Below, in pieces: positions 16,653 to 26,017 of a stretch of 64,000 nucleotides of DNA; positions within the stretch are counted from its first letter, which is position 1; each line of letters begins with the position of its first letter. Both the position numbers and the translations under genes were made by a program. Location of the stretch: contig CABYTL010000001.1 in NCBI GenBank assembly GCA_902521805.1, positions 1 through 64,000 on the forward strand. The letters run 5' to 3'. Under the pieces are notes generated by a model. That model worked only from the letters and a program-made list of their open reading frames with translations, was not told where the DNA came from and ran no database searches. The DNA is from an uncultured Pelagibacteraceae bacterium (GTDB taxonomy: Bacteria > Pseudomonadota > Alphaproteobacteria > Pelagibacterales > Pelagibacteraceae).

Positions 16653-18107
16653 TTAAATTTTTTGATCGTACCCACCAATCTTGCCGGTTTTCATTAATGT
16701 TTTATCAATGAATTTAAAAATATTTAATTTTCTTTCATCAGAAGTAGGGCTTTCAGTTACTACAACTAATGAGGGTTTATTAGAGGATGCTCGAATTAAA
16801 CCCCAAGAACCATCTTCAAAAGAAAATCTAACTCCATTTACAGTTATAATCTCTTTTATTTCTTGATTATCTATTTTTAATTTTTGATCTTTTATTTTTT
16901 TAAATTCCTTTACCATTTCATCAACTACTTTATATTTTTCCTCGTCTTTACAAAATGGCGCCATCGTTGGCGATTGGTAAGTAGTAGGAAGTTCTTTAAT
17001 TATTTCACTCATTTTCTTTTCTTGATTATTTAATAAGTGGCAGACTTGAATTGCAGAGTAAATTCCATCGTCATAACCATAACCTAATGGTTGATTGAAA
17101 AAAAAATGTCCACTTTTTTCAAATCCTGCTAAAGCTTTTTCATTATGCACTTTCCTTTTTATGTGAGAATGACCTGTTTTCCAATAGAGAGTCTCACATT
17201 GATTTTTATTTAAAATTTTGTCTGTTGAGTAAAGACCAGTTGATTTTACATCTACAATAAACTTTGAATTTTTGTGTGAATTAGATAGGTTTCTTGCTAT
17301 TAACAATCCTATTTTATCTGAAAAAATTTCTTTTCCCTCGTTGTCGATTACACCAACACGATCACCGTCTCCATCAAAACCAAAACCTATATCAGCATTA
17401 TTTTCTTTTACTGATTTAACTATAGCATGAAGCATTTCTAGATCTTCAGGGTTTGGATTATATTTTGGAAAATTCCAATCTAAATTGCAGTCTAATTCAA
17501 TTACCTCACACCCAATACCTCTAAGTATTTCAGGAGCAAAAATTCCAGCTGTGCCATTACCACATGCAACTACAGCCTTTATCTTTTTTTTTAACTTATT
17601 TTTATTAATTAAATCTTGTTTATAGACTTTATCAAAATTTTTAATTTGTTTCTCATTACCATCACCTTTTGTAAAATTTTGATTTAATGTGATTTCCTTT
17701 AATTCTTTCATTTCCTCAGGAGCATGTGTTAATCCTTTTTCGATGCCCATTTTTACTCCTGTCCAACCATTTTCATTATGGCTGGCTGTTACCATTGCAA
17801 CTGCATCTGCATTTAAATTGAATTGTGCAAAATAAACCATTGGAGATAAGGATAAACCGACGTCTTCTATGAAACATCCAGTTGAGACTAAACCTCTTTT
17901 TAAAGCTGATTTTATTTTTTCACTATATGATCTATAGTCATGCCCAACTATAACCCTTGGGTTATCTTTTTGTGTGTGTTGTTTGATTTGAGTACCTAGA
18001 CCCTTTCCTAAATCTGTGATTCCCTCCTCATTAATATCTTTTTCATAAAGCCATCTTGCGTCATATTCTCTAAATCCGAAGGGATCTATTTTTACTAATT
18101 GATTCAT
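16653..18107 (-). CDS. Phosphomannomutase/phosphoglucomutase
   Basis: This 484-aa alpha-D-phosphohexomutase of the AlgC/ManB type interconverts hexose 6- and 1-phosphates for cell-envelope sugar nucleotides. The phospho-Ser loop is 'VTASHNENGWTGVKMG', the Mg2+ loop 'GFGFDGDGDRVGVID', the sugar-specificity loop 'GFEKSGHFFFN' (family GEMSGH) and the phosphate-binding loop 'RASSNKPSLVVVTES'. All four domains are intact. It is transcribed away from nrdA and is followed 64 nt later by a hairpin before the small DUF2061 gene. Which hexose it prefers cannot be read from the sequence. Confidence 0.9.
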   Translation of the reverse strand: MNQLVKIDPFGFREYDARWLYEKDINEEGITDLGKGLGTQIKQHTQKDNPRVIVGHDYRSYSEKIKSALKRGLVSTGCFIEDVGLSLSPMVYFAQFNLNADAVAMVTASHNENGWTGVKMGIEKGLTHAPEEMKELKEITLNQNFTKGDGNEKQIKNFDKVYKQDLINKNKLKKKIKAVVACGNGTAGIFAPEILRGIGCEVIELDCNLDWNFPKYNPNPEDLEMLHAIVKSVKENNADIGFGFDGDGDRVGVIDNEGKEIFSDKIGLLIARNLSNSHKNSKFIVDVKSTGLYSTDKILNKNQCETLYWKTGHSHIKRKVHNEKALAGFEKSGHFFFNQPLGYGYDDGIYSAIQVCHLLNNQEKKMSEIIKELPTTYQSPTMAPFCKDEEKYKVVDEMVKEFKKIKDQKLKIDNQEIKEIITVNGVRFSFEDGSWGLIRASSNKPSLVVVTESPTSDERKLNIFKFIDKTLMKTGKIGGYDQKI

Positions 18108-18160
18108 GCTGTTAATTACTTACATTTTTTTTAATTTTATACTTGAATTATTTTTTTAAT

Positions 18161-18175
18161 GTTCTATAAATGTTC
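18161..18175. promoter_or_regulatory. Candidate LexA (SOS) box upstream of nrdA
   Basis: GTTC-TATAAAT-GTTC is an exact match to the alphaproteobacterial LexA consensus GTTC-N7-GTTC. It lies about 90 bp before the nrdA ATG and next to a possible -35 (TTGATT, 18178-18183). A direct repeat of this kind could occur about once by chance in a window this size, so position is the main support. Confidence 0.5.
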
Positions 18176-18217
18176 TGTTGATTTAGTATTCATATAGTAT
18201 ATTAATAATAGGCGCAT

Positions 18218-18232
18218 ACAACATATAGTTGT
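18218..18232. promoter_or_regulatory. Inverted repeat in the nrdA leader (NrdR-box-like)
   Basis: ACAAC-ATATA-GTTGT is a perfect inverted repeat 35 bp before the nrdA start. It resembles half-sites of NrdR boxes, which usually are 16-bp palindromes in pairs. Only one copy was found and the centre is one base shorter, so a different regulator or an mRNA hairpin is possible. Confidence 0.35.
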
Positions 18233-18266
18233 TTTCGTACATTTAACCAACTAAAATAACAATTTT

Positions 18267-20204
18267 ATGAATAAAACTCTATCCCAAGCATTAAAGAGAG
18301 CTGTCTCCGAATATAGCCCACAAGTAAGAGAAGTTACAAAAGATAACAGACCAGATTTATTTTCACTAAATAATGAGACTGAGCTTTTTCAGAATGAAAA
18401 AGGAATTATTATTAAGATTGATCGTTCTAAAGATAAAAATTTAACAGACTTCGGTAAAGCTACTTTAAAAGACAGATATCTCGGACACAATGAGTCGTTT
18501 CAAGATCTATTTGCAAGAGTAGCAAGTACTTACTCAGATGACAACTTACATGCACAAAGAATTTATAATTATATTAGTAACCTTTGGTTTATGCCTGCTA
18601 CTCCAGTCCTGTCAAATGGAGGAACAAAAAGAGGCCTACCTATTTCATGTTTTTTAAACGAAGCTTCAGATAGTTTAAGTGGCATTTTAGATTTGTGGAG
18701 TGAAAATGTTTGGTTAGCAGCTAAAGGAGGAGGTATAGGAAGTTACTGGGGTAACTTAAGATCAATTGGAGAAAGAATTGGTAAAGTAGGAAAAACATCA
18801 GGGATAATTCCTTTTATAAAAGTTATGGACTCCTTAACAATGGCTATTAGTCAAGGTTCACTTAGAAGAGGATCTGCTGCTTGTTACTTACCTATTGATC
18901 ATCCAGAGATAGAGGAGTTTATTGAAATGCGAAGACCAACCGGTGGTGATCCAAATAGAAAAGCTTTAAATTTACATCATGGAGTTTTAGTTTCAGATGC
19001 ATTCATGCGTGCTGTTGAAACAGATGAACAGTGGGCACTAAAAAGTCCTGCAGATGGAACAATTCAACAAACTATTTCCGCGAGAAATTTATGGATAAGA
19101 TTACTTACAGCTAGAATTGAAACAGGCGAACCTTATATTATTTATATTGATACTGTTAATAGACAAATTCCCCAACATCATAAATTAGCTAATCTTACAG
19201 TTAAGACATCTAACCTATGTAGTGAAATAACTTTACCAACAGGAATTGATAAAGATGGAAAAGACAGAACAGCTGTTTGTTGTTTATCATCTTTAAACTT
19301 AGAAAAATATGAAGAATGGAAAGATGATCCTGAAATGATTAGTGATGTTATGAGGTTTTTAGACAATGTTTTGTCTGATTTTATAAATAAAGCACCAGAT
19401 CAATTCAAAGATGCTAAATATTCTGCCGAAAGAGAAAGAAGTGTTGGACTAGGTGTAATGGGCTTCCATTCATTTTTACAAAAAAATAGAATTCCACTTG
19501 AGTCGGTGATGGCGAAATCTTGGAATAAAAAAATTTTTAAAAATATATACGAGAAAGTGAATCAAGCATCAAAAGAATTAGCAGATGAAAGAGGAGCTTG
19601 TCCTGATGCTGCAGAATACGGTTTTAAAGAAAGATTTTCAAACAAAACCGCAATTGCTCCAACTGCATCAATCTCTATAATTTGTGGTGGTGCTTCACCA
19701 GGAGTAGAACCAATAGCAGCTAATAGTTATACACATAAAACTTTATCTGGATCTTTTAATGTTAGAAATAGATATCTTGAGGAAATTTTAGATAGTCATA
19801 AAAAAAACAATGATGAAACTTGGTCTACAATAACAACTAATCAAGGATCAGTATCTCACCTAGATTTTTTAACAGATCTAGAAAAAGATGTTTTTAAAAC
19901 TGCTTTTGAATTAAACCAAAGTTGGATCATAGAACTAAGCGGTGATAGAACACCGTTTATTTCTCAAGCACAGTCAGTAAATTTATTTTTACCTGCTGAT
20001 GTTCATAAAAAAGAGTTACATAAAATTCATTTTGATGCTTGGAAAAAAGGCTTAAAGAGCCTTTATTACTGTAGATCAAAATCAATTCAAAGAGCTGAAA
20101 ATATTAATGACGCTAAGTCAACAGATATTATGGCTAATGTTTATAAAAATAAATCAACCCAAAACAAAGAAGAAGAATACGAGGAGTGTCTATCATGTCA
20201 GTAG
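18267..20204 (+). CDS. nrdA: Class I ribonucleoside-diphosphate reductase, alpha (catalytic) subunit
   Basis: This enzyme reduces ribonucleoside diphosphates to deoxy forms for DNA synthesis. Active-site residues are present: Cys128 in 'LPISCFL', Asn316-Cys318-Glu320 in 'SNLCSEITLP', Cys338/339 in 'TAVCCLSSLNL', the Tyr-Tyr radical relay in 'SLYYCRSKS' and the shuttle Cys pair Cys641/Cys644 in 'EECLSCQ'. At 645 aa it is about 115 residues shorter than E. coli NrdA. The N-terminus moves quickly into the ten-stranded barrel, so the ATP-cone that senses dATP appears to be missing. nrdB overlaps its 3' end. Upstream lie a candidate LexA box and an inverted repeat. Confidence 0.95.
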   Translation: MNKTLSQALKRAVSEYSPQVREVTKDNRPDLFSLNNETELFQNEKGIIIKIDRSKDKNLTDFGKATLKDRYLGHNESFQDLFARVASTYSDDNLHAQRIYNYISNLWFMPATPVLSNGGTKRGLPISCFLNEASDSLSGILDLWSENVWLAAKGGGIGSYWGNLRSIGERIGKVGKTSGIIPFIKVMDSLTMAISQGSLRRGSAACYLPIDHPEIEEFIEMRRPTGGDPNRKALNLHHGVLVSDAFMRAVETDEQWALKSPADGTIQQTISARNLWIRLLTARIETGEPYIIYIDTVNRQIPQHHKLANLTVKTSNLCSEITLPTGIDKDGKDRTAVCCLSSLNLEKYEEWKDDPEMISDVMRFLDNVLSDFINKAPDQFKDAKYSAERERSVGLGVMGFHSFLQKNRIPLESVMAKSWNKKIFKNIYEKVNQASKELADERGACPDAAEYGFKERFSNKTAIAPTASISIICGGASPGVEPIAANSYTHKTLSGSFNVRNRYLEEILDSHKKNNDETWSTITTNQGSVSHLDFLTDLEKDVFKTAFELNQSWIIELSGDRTPFISQAQSVNLFLPADVHKKELHKIHFDAWKKGLKSLYYCRSKSIQRAENINDAKSTDIMANVYKNKSTQNKEEEYEECLSCQ

Positions 20205-21229
20205 TAGAGAAGAAAAATAAAAAAATTATTGAGTCAGAAAAAAATGAGATCATTAAACCAAATAAAATGGGTTTATTAGTTGAAAACCCAGTTTACAAAC
20301 CTTTCAGGTACCCATGGTGTTATGATGCTTGGTTAACTCAACAAAGAATTCACTGGTTACCAGAAGAGGTTCCACTTGGTGATGATGTTAGAGATTGGCA
20401 AAAAAATTTATCACAACCAGAAAAGAATTTATTGACTCAAATATTCAGATTTTTTACACAAGCAGATGTTGAAGTGAACAATTGTTATTTAAGACACTAT
20501 ACTACAGTTTTTAAACCAACTGAAGTATTGATGATGATGACTGCCTTTGCTTCAATGGAAACCGTGCATGTTGCAGCTTATTCCCATCTTTTAGATACGA
20601 TTGGTATGCCAGAGTCAGAATATTCAGCTTTCATGAAATATAAAGAAATGAAAGATAAATATGATTATATGCAAGATTTTAACGTAAATTCTAAAGAAGA
20701 TATCGCAAAGACAGTTGCAGTGTTTAGTGCATTTACAGAGGGTTTACAACTGTTTGCAAGTTTTGCAATTCTTCTAAATTTTCCAAGACATAACAAAATG
20801 AAGGGTATGGGCCAAATAGTTACTTGGTCGGTTAGAGATGAGACTCTTCATTGTAATTCAATGATTAGAATTTTCAAAGAATTCATAAAAGAAAATCCTG
20901 AAATTTGGACACCAAAATTAAAAAAAGAACTTTATGAAGCATGTAGAACTATTATAGAACATGAAGACGCTTTTATAGATCTTGCGTTTGAAATGGGTCC
21001 TATGGAAGGATTAACTGCTCAAGAAGTAAAAGACTATATCAGATTTATTGGAAACCGAAGATTAGTTCAATTGGGATTAGAACCAATTTACGATATAGAT
21101 AAAAACCCTCTAACTTGGTTAGATACAATGTTGAATGCGGTTGAACATATGAATTTCTTTGAGGGAAGAGCTACAGAGTATTCTAAAGCTTCTACACAAG
21201 GAACTTGGGCAGAAGCCTTCAGTAATTGA
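20195..21229 (+). CDS. nrdB: Class I ribonucleoside-diphosphate reductase, beta (radical) subunit
   Basis: This diiron-oxygen radical subunit works with NrdA. Metal ligands follow the R2 pattern: Asp in 'TQADVEVN', Glu-x-x-His in 'SMETVHVAAYSH' and Glu-x-x-His in 'RDETLHCNS'; the Tyr of EtvHvaaY is the expected radical-bearing residue, so this looks like a tyrosyl class Ia/b type. The ORF track starts at a GTG (20186), but GAGGAG at 20180-20185 is well placed for the ATG at 20195, which is chosen. The gene overlaps the end of nrdA by 10 nt. Length is about 344 aa. Confidence 0.95.
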   Translation: MSVVEKKNKKIIESEKNEIIKPNKMGLLVENPVYKPFRYPWCYDAWLTQQRIHWLPEEVPLGDDVRDWQKNLSQPEKNLLTQIFRFFTQADVEVNNCYLRHYTTVFKPTEVLMMMTAFASMETVHVAAYSHLLDTIGMPESEYSAFMKYKEMKDKYDYMQDFNVNSKEDIAKTVAVFSAFTEGLQLFASFAILLNFPRHNKMKGMGQIVTWSVRDETLHCNSMIRIFKEFIKENPEIWTPKLKKELYEACRTIIEHEDAFIDLAFEMGPMEGLTAQEVKDYIRFIGNRRLVQLGLEPIYDIDKNPLTWLDTMLNAVEHMNFFEGRATEYSKASTQGTWAEAFSN

Positions 21230-21852
21230 AATATAAGAAATATTTTAGAAAAACTAGTTTAAAACAAAAAGGTGATGGTGAGTTTTTTTTAGAAGAAATT
21301 AAAAAAAAAAATCCGAAAATTTTTTTAGAGGTAGGTGTTTTTCATGGTGTAACCGCAAGAAATGTTTGTGAACTACTATCTGAATTAAATGGTAATAATT
21401 TTCAATACATAGGGTTAGATTTATTCGAAAAAAGTGAGGAAAATAAATCTGAGATAATTCCAAATACAAATTTTTCAAACCCTTTTAAACAAATTTATTT
21501 TAGATATATTAAAAGACAAGATCCATACACCATAGAAGCTGTTGAAGATTTATTAAAAAAATTTCAGAATAATATTCATTTAATAAAAGGAAATTCAAAC
21601 TCGGTATTAAAAAAAATAGATATGACTAAAGTGGACTATGTATTCTTAGATGGTGGTCATGATTACAATACTGTCAAAAATGACCTAGATAGTTGTAGTG
21701 AAGTTATTAATAATGATGGCACTATTTTATGTGATGACTACAACTTGTCATATGCTCCGGGGGTTAAAAAAGCTATTGATGAATATGTAGAAAATAATAA
21801 CTATAAATGTGAAATTTTACGAAATTCTAGATTTGCTAAGATAGAAAAGTAA
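21226..21852 (+). CDS. Class I SAM-dependent methyltransferase (Methyltransf_24-like)
   Basis: This 208-aa protein has the Rossmann SAM site 'KIFLEVGVFHGVTARNVCELL' and a later 'VDYVFLDGGHDYNTVKNDL', the DGxHxY motif of Methyltransf_24 proteins often found with polysaccharide or lipid modification genes. No ATG is available near the start; the TTG at 21226 overlaps the nrdB stop (TTGA). It has no functional link to nrdAB that I can see and is more AT-rich than nrdB, so it may be an acquired cassette behind the nrdAB operon. It converges on prpC with a 4-nt gap. Substrate unknown. Confidence 0.75.
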   Translation: MKYKKYFRKTSLKQKGDGEFFLEEIKKKNPKIFLEVGVFHGVTARNVCELLSELNGNNFQYIGLDLFEKSEENKSEIIPNTNFSNPFKQIYFRYIKRQDPYTIEAVEDLLKKFQNNIHLIKGNSNSVLKKIDMTKVDYVFLDGGHDYNTVKNDLDSCSEVINNDGTILCDDYNLSYAPGVKKAIDEYVENNNYKCEILRNSRFAKIEK

Positions 21853-21856
21853 TTAA

Positions 21857-22981
21857 TTATCTTTGATTGAGTGGAACAACTTTTCTGTGTTGGTTACCTT
21901 TATAACTAGCAAGTGGTCTAATTAATTTGTTAGCCGCATGTTGCTCAAATATGTGAGCTGACCATCCTGTAATTCTTGAGATAACAAAAATAGGTGTGAA
22001 AAAATCAGTATCAAAACCCATTAAATGATAAGTAGGTCCGGTTGGGTAGTCTACATTTGGATGTATATTTTTTCTTTCAATCATTACCTTTTCCACAATA
22101 TCGTAAATTTTTTCAAATTTTTTATCTTTTTTAATTTTAGCAACTTTTGCAAAATATTTTCTCATTGTTGGCACTCTAGAGTCTCCACTTTTATAAACTC
22201 TATGACCAAAGCCCATAACTACATCTTTATTTTTCAAAGCATTATTAATCCACTTAAGTGCATTGTTTGGTGTCTTAATTTTATTCATCATATGCATTAC
22301 TTCTTCGTTTGCACCACCATGAAGAGGGCCTTTTAAACTTGCTATTGCTCCTGTAATAGCTCCATGAATATCAGATAAACTACTTGTGATAGTTCTTGCT
22401 GTAAATGTTGATACATTAAAACTATGTTCAGCATATAAAATTAAAGAAACATCAAAAGCTTTTACTATTTCTTTTTGTGGCACTTTACCAAAACACATGT
22501 AGAAAAAATTTTCAGCTATGTTTAAGTTTTTTTTTGGTTTAATAATTTTTTTACCTTTTCTTAATCTATAGAAGGCTGCTAATGCTGTAGGTGTTTTAGC
22601 TAAAATTCTGATAGTTTTTCTCATATTAGACTCTGGTGATGAATCTACTGTATCCTTATCCTCAAGACCCATTATACTTACAGCTGTTCTAGCCACATCC
22701 ATTGGGTGAGAATTTTTAGGCATTTTTTTTAGAATTGCGTAAAGATCTTTAGATAAGTTTCTATTATTCTTTTCTTCTTTTTCAAATTTTCTAAGTTCTA
22801 AGGTATTTGGAAGATCTTTGTTTAAAATTAAATAAGCAACTTCTTCAAATCTGCAATATTCACATAAATCTTGTGCAGCATATCCTCTATATGTTAGAGA
22901 ATTAATTTCAGGCATAACTTTAGAAACTTCTGTCTCATCAACAACTATTCCTAGTAAACCTTTTTTAATATCATCACTCAT
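21857..22981 (-). CDS. prpC: 2-methylcitrate synthase
   Basis: This is a citrate-synthase-family enzyme of 374 aa that condenses propionyl-CoA with oxaloacetate. Catalytic motifs are 'GPLHGGANEEVM' (His), 'VMGFGHRVYKSGDSRVPTM' (His) and 'MGFDTDFFTPIFVISRITGW' (Asp). The short form and the PrpB/PrpD neighbours favour methylcitrate synthase over housekeeping citrate synthase, which is longer. It is the third gene of prpD-prpB-prpC; the ATG overlaps the prpB stop by one base. The cluster would let the cell use propionate or propionyl-CoA from odd-chain or acrylate metabolism. Confidence 0.87.
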   Translation of the reverse strand: MSDDIKKGLLGIVVDETEVSKVMPEINSLTYRGYAAQDLCEYCRFEEVAYLILNKDLPNTLELRKFEKEEKNNRNLSKDLYAILKKMPKNSHPMDVARTAVSIMGLEDKDTVDSSPESNMRKTIRILAKTPTALAAFYRLRKGKKIIKPKKNLNIAENFFYMCFGKVPQKEIVKAFDVSLILYAEHSFNVSTFTARTITSSLSDIHGAITGAIASLKGPLHGGANEEVMHMMNKIKTPNNALKWINNALKNKDVVMGFGHRVYKSGDSRVPTMRKYFAKVAKIKKDKKFEKIYDIVEKVMIERKNIHPNVDYPTGPTYHLMGFDTDFFTPIFVISRITGWSAHIFEQHAANKLIRPLASYKGNQHRKVVPLNQR

Positions 22982-23877
22982 TATTCATGACCCTCTGAAC
23001 TAAAGTTATAAATTTTTTCATCTAAACTGTTGTACTTCTCATAATCAACAAGCTCATATAATCGTTTTCTCGTCTGCATTTTATCAATGATGTTGTTTTG
23101 ATGTCCATTTGCATAAATGTCTCTTAATCCATCCTCAACGTTTTTCATTGCTAATCGTTGAGTAGTAACTGGATAAATCACAATATTATAACCTAACCGT
23201 TCTAATTCTTTGTAATTAAATAGTTTAGATTTACCAAATTCAGTCATGTTAGCAAGTAAGTAGCAAGATAGTTCTTTTCTTACTTTTTCAAAATCTTTTT
23301 CATTTTCCAAAGCCTCTGGAAAAATTATTTCAGCGCCTGCATCAATATAAGCTTTACATCTCTCAATCATTTTATCAATTCCTTCAACACTTTTTGCATC
23401 AGATCTTGCAATAATTTTAAAATTCTCATCTTTTTTTGCTGATACGCATTCTTTAATCTTTTTAACCATCGCATCAGTTTTAATTAATTCTTTATTATCT
23501 AAATGCCCACATCTCTTTCTTTCAATTTGATCCTCTATATGTACAGCTGTAATTCCAAATTCTTCAAAGACTTCAATTGTTTCTTTGCAAGATTTAAAAC
23601 CTGTATCAATATCAACAATAGTCGGAAGATTTGTTACCCTGGAGATTAAATATGATCTTGTACTCACATCTTGCAAAGTAGTTAATCCAATATCAGGAAA
23701 ACCAAGATCATTAGCCATGACTCCACCAGAAACATAAACTGCGTCGTAACCTATTTCTTCAATCAATTTAGCAGTTAGAGGATTGTATGCACCTGGAACT
23801 CTAAGGATTTTATTTGATTTTAGTTTTTCATTAAAATCTATTCTCTTTTGGTTAGGTTCTTTATCAACAAAGTGCAT
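22981..23877 (-). CDS. prpB: 2-methylisocitrate lyase
   Basis: This is a PEP mutase/isocitrate-lyase superfamily TIM-barrel enzyme (298 aa) that splits 2-methylisocitrate into pyruvate and succinate. 'GYDAVYVSGGVMANDLGFPDIG' and 'TIVDIDTGF' build the Mg2+ site. The catalytic loop 'RKRCGHLDNKEL' carries the KxCGH signature of the lyase branch, and 'IARSDAKSVEG' follows. It overlaps prpD upstream and prpC downstream by one base each, so the three are one transcriptional unit. Confidence 0.92.
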   Translation of the reverse strand: MHFVDKEPNQKRIDFNEKLKSNKILRVPGAYNPLTAKLIEEIGYDAVYVSGGVMANDLGFPDIGLTTLQDVSTRSYLISRVTNLPTIVDIDTGFKSCKETIEVFEEFGITAVHIEDQIERKRCGHLDNKELIKTDAMVKKIKECVSAKKDENFKIIARSDAKSVEGIDKMIERCKAYIDAGAEIIFPEALENEKDFEKVRKELSCYLLANMTEFGKSKLFNYKELERLGYNIVIYPVTTQRLAMKNVEDGLRDIYANGHQNNIIDKMQTRKRLYELVDYEKYNSLDEKIYNFSSEGHE

Positions 23878-25379
23878 TAAAAGATTCCTTTTTTAAAATT
23901 TCTTTTTAGTTTACTTTTTTTTACCTGTATATTTAGTCTATTTAATTGACCTGATTTTAATTTGTTTAGATTTTGTACTGTTTTTAAGAATCTATCTCTT
24001 TCTTTCTTATCAACAATATTTTCAGTTAAAATTAAAAATTTATTAATATAGTTTTGTCTTTTAAAAGGTCTTGATCCATAAGGATGGGCGTCTGCTCTAT
24101 CTTGTTGTTCAGATATTTTCTGACCATTTTTTAAAGTTACAATTACTTTAGCACCAAATGATTTCTTTTTAGGATTTGGGTTATGGTATTTTTTAGTCCA
24201 TTTTTTATCTTCATGAGTTTTTATTGATCTCCAAATTCTGATAGTGCTTTTTCTTTTAGCTCTTGCTTTAGTATATGAATTAACGTGATGCCATTTCCCA
24301 TCTTCTAATGCTACAGCAAAAATGTACATTATTGAATGATCTAATGTTTCTCTACTAGCATTAGGGTCCATTTTTTGAGGATCATTTGCTCCTGTGCCAA
24401 TAACATAATGTGTATGATGACTTGTATGGATATCAATTTTCTTAATTAAGTTAAGATTTTTAATTTTCCTTTTAATTTTTTTTGCTAAATCAATTAAAGC
24501 TTGTGACTGATATTCAGCTGAATACTCCTTAGTATAAGTCTCAAGTATTGCCTTTTTGATTTCATTTTTTTTCGGTAGAGGAACTTTATATAATGCTTTT
24601 TTACCATCAAGAATTCTTGCTATTACACTATCTTCCCCCTCATAAATTGGACTTGGAGCACCTTCGCCTCGCATAACTCTATCTACAGCTTCTATTGCAA
24701 GTTTTCCAGCATGAGCTGGTGCATAGGCTTTCCAACTAGAAATTTCACCTTTTCTAGACTGCCTAGTAGATATTGTTGTGTGTAGGGCTTGTTGCACTGC
24801 TTGATAAATTGTTTCAGTTTTTAGTTTTAACATTGAACCTATACCAGCAGCAACGCTAGGTCCCAAGTGTGCTATGTGATCTATTTTGTGTTTGTGTAAA
24901 CAAATTCCTTTTACTAAATTCACTTGCACTTCATAAGCTGTTATTATTCCTCTTAAAAGGTCAGTACCACTTCTTTTGAGTTTTTGACCAACTGCTAAAA
25001 TTGGGGGAATATTGTCTCCAGGGTGACTATAATCTGCTGCCAAAAAAGTATCATGAAAATCAAGCTCTCTTACGGCGGTACCATTTGCCCATGCTGCCCA
25101 CTCGACATCAAATCTAATTTTTGAGTTAACACCAAATAATGTAGAACCATTTTTTTTTTTATGCCCAAAAGCCATTTCACGAGCTGATATGACTGGTTTT
25201 CTGTTTAAAGATGCAATTGCAACGGAGGCATTATCAATGATTCTATTTATAACCATCTCTATTGACTCTTTACTTAATTTGCTATTATCAGATGATATTT
25301 CAGCTATCTTCCATGCGAGTTGTTTTTTTTTTGGAAGATGTATTTTTGATGGATATACTTTTACTTTATTTAATAACAA
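23877..25379 (-). CDS. prpD: 2-methylcitrate dehydratase
   Basis: This is a MmgE/PrpD-family dehydratase of 500 aa that converts 2-methylcitrate to 2-methyl-cis-aconitate. Recognisable stretches are '[20 protein letters not shown]', '[19 protein letters not shown]' and '[16 protein letters not shown]'. The C-terminal 40 residues are unusually Lys/Asn-rich. It is the first gene of the prpDBC operon; the 35-bp gap to the LysE-type gene upstream (stop at 25415) leaves little promoter space, so it may be read through from gph-lysE. No prpF, prpE or prpR is present in the window. Confidence 0.9.
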   Translation of the reverse strand: MLLNKVKVYPSKIHLPKKKQLAWKIAEISSDNSKLSKESIEMVINRIIDNASVAIASLNRKPVISAREMAFGHKKKNGSTLFGVNSKIRFDVEWAAWANGTAVRELDFHDTFLAADYSHPGDNIPPILAVGQKLKRSGTDLLRGIITAYEVQVNLVKGICLHKHKIDHIAHLGPSVAAGIGSMLKLKTETIYQAVQQALHTTISTRQSRKGEISSWKAYAPAHAGKLAIEAVDRVMRGEGAPSPIYEGEDSVIARILDGKKALYKVPLPKKNEIKKAILETYTKEYSAEYQSQALIDLAKKIKRKIKNLNLIKKIDIHTSHHTHYVIGTGANDPQKMDPNASRETLDHSIMYIFAVALEDGKWHHVNSYTKARAKRKSTIRIWRSIKTHEDKKWTKKYHNPNPKKKSFGAKVIVTLKNGQKISEQQDRADAHPYGSRPFKRQNYINKFLILTENIVDKKERDRFLKTVQNLNKLKSGQLNRLNIQVKKSKLKRNFKKGIF

Positions 25380-25414
25380 AGATTCTCCTTAAATTTGATA
25401 TTATAAATAATAAA

Positions 25415-26017
25415 TTACTTTTGTATTACAATAAAAATGGCTGTTAACAAAAGTAAAAATGCTAAAAAATACTCAATAATTGCTCTTAAAGTATTATTCT
25501 TTACTAAATTTCTTATCGCAGCCCCAAAAGCTGCCCAAGGAGCAATAGATAGTGGACATATTATAGAAGCTACCAAAGCAATAAAAAAAATTGAAGCTAA
25601 TAAGTTTCCTTCAGTATTTAAAAAACCAGATGCAGCCATACTAGATATTGTCCATGCCTTAGGATTTACTATTTGAAATAATGCAGCTTCATAGTATTTC
25701 AAAGGTTTAGAATTATTTTCTTTAATTTTATTAAAGGATCCAAGAATTTTGTATCCTAAATACAAAAGATAAATAGCACATAAAATTTTTAAAATTGCTT
25801 GAATTAATGGAAATATTTGAAATATTTTTCCTAATCCAAAACAAACTAGAATTAATTGAATAATATGGCCAAAAGTAATACCAGAAATATGGGGAATAGT
25901 TTTTAGAAATCCAAACTTAAGGCCAGACGTTAAAACCATGGCATTATTTGGACCAGGAGTAACATACATTACAAAATAATAACTAATTAATGCTACAATT
26001 ATATTAAGATCAATCAT
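25415..26017 (-). CDS. LysE/RhtB-family amino-acid exporter
   Basis: This 200-aa membrane protein has about six helices. The N-terminal 'YYFVMYVTPGPNNAMVLTSG' is the LysE/RhtB signature (TPGPN), and 'GITFGHIIQLILVCFGLG' forms the second segment. Family members export basic amino acids, homoserine, threonine or similar. It overlaps the end of the upstream phosphatase gene by 8 nt, so the two are co-transcribed. Substrate not assignable from the sequence. Confidence 0.87.
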   Translation of the reverse strand: MIDLNIIVALISYYFVMYVTPGPNNAMVLTSGLKFGFLKTIPHISGITFGHIIQLILVCFGLGKIFQIFPLIQAILKILCAIYLLYLGYKILGSFNKIKENNSKPLKYYEAALFQIVNPKAWTISSMAASGFLNTEGNLLASIFFIALVASIICPLSIAPWAAFGAAIRNLVKNNTLRAIIEYFLAFLLLLTAIFIVIQK

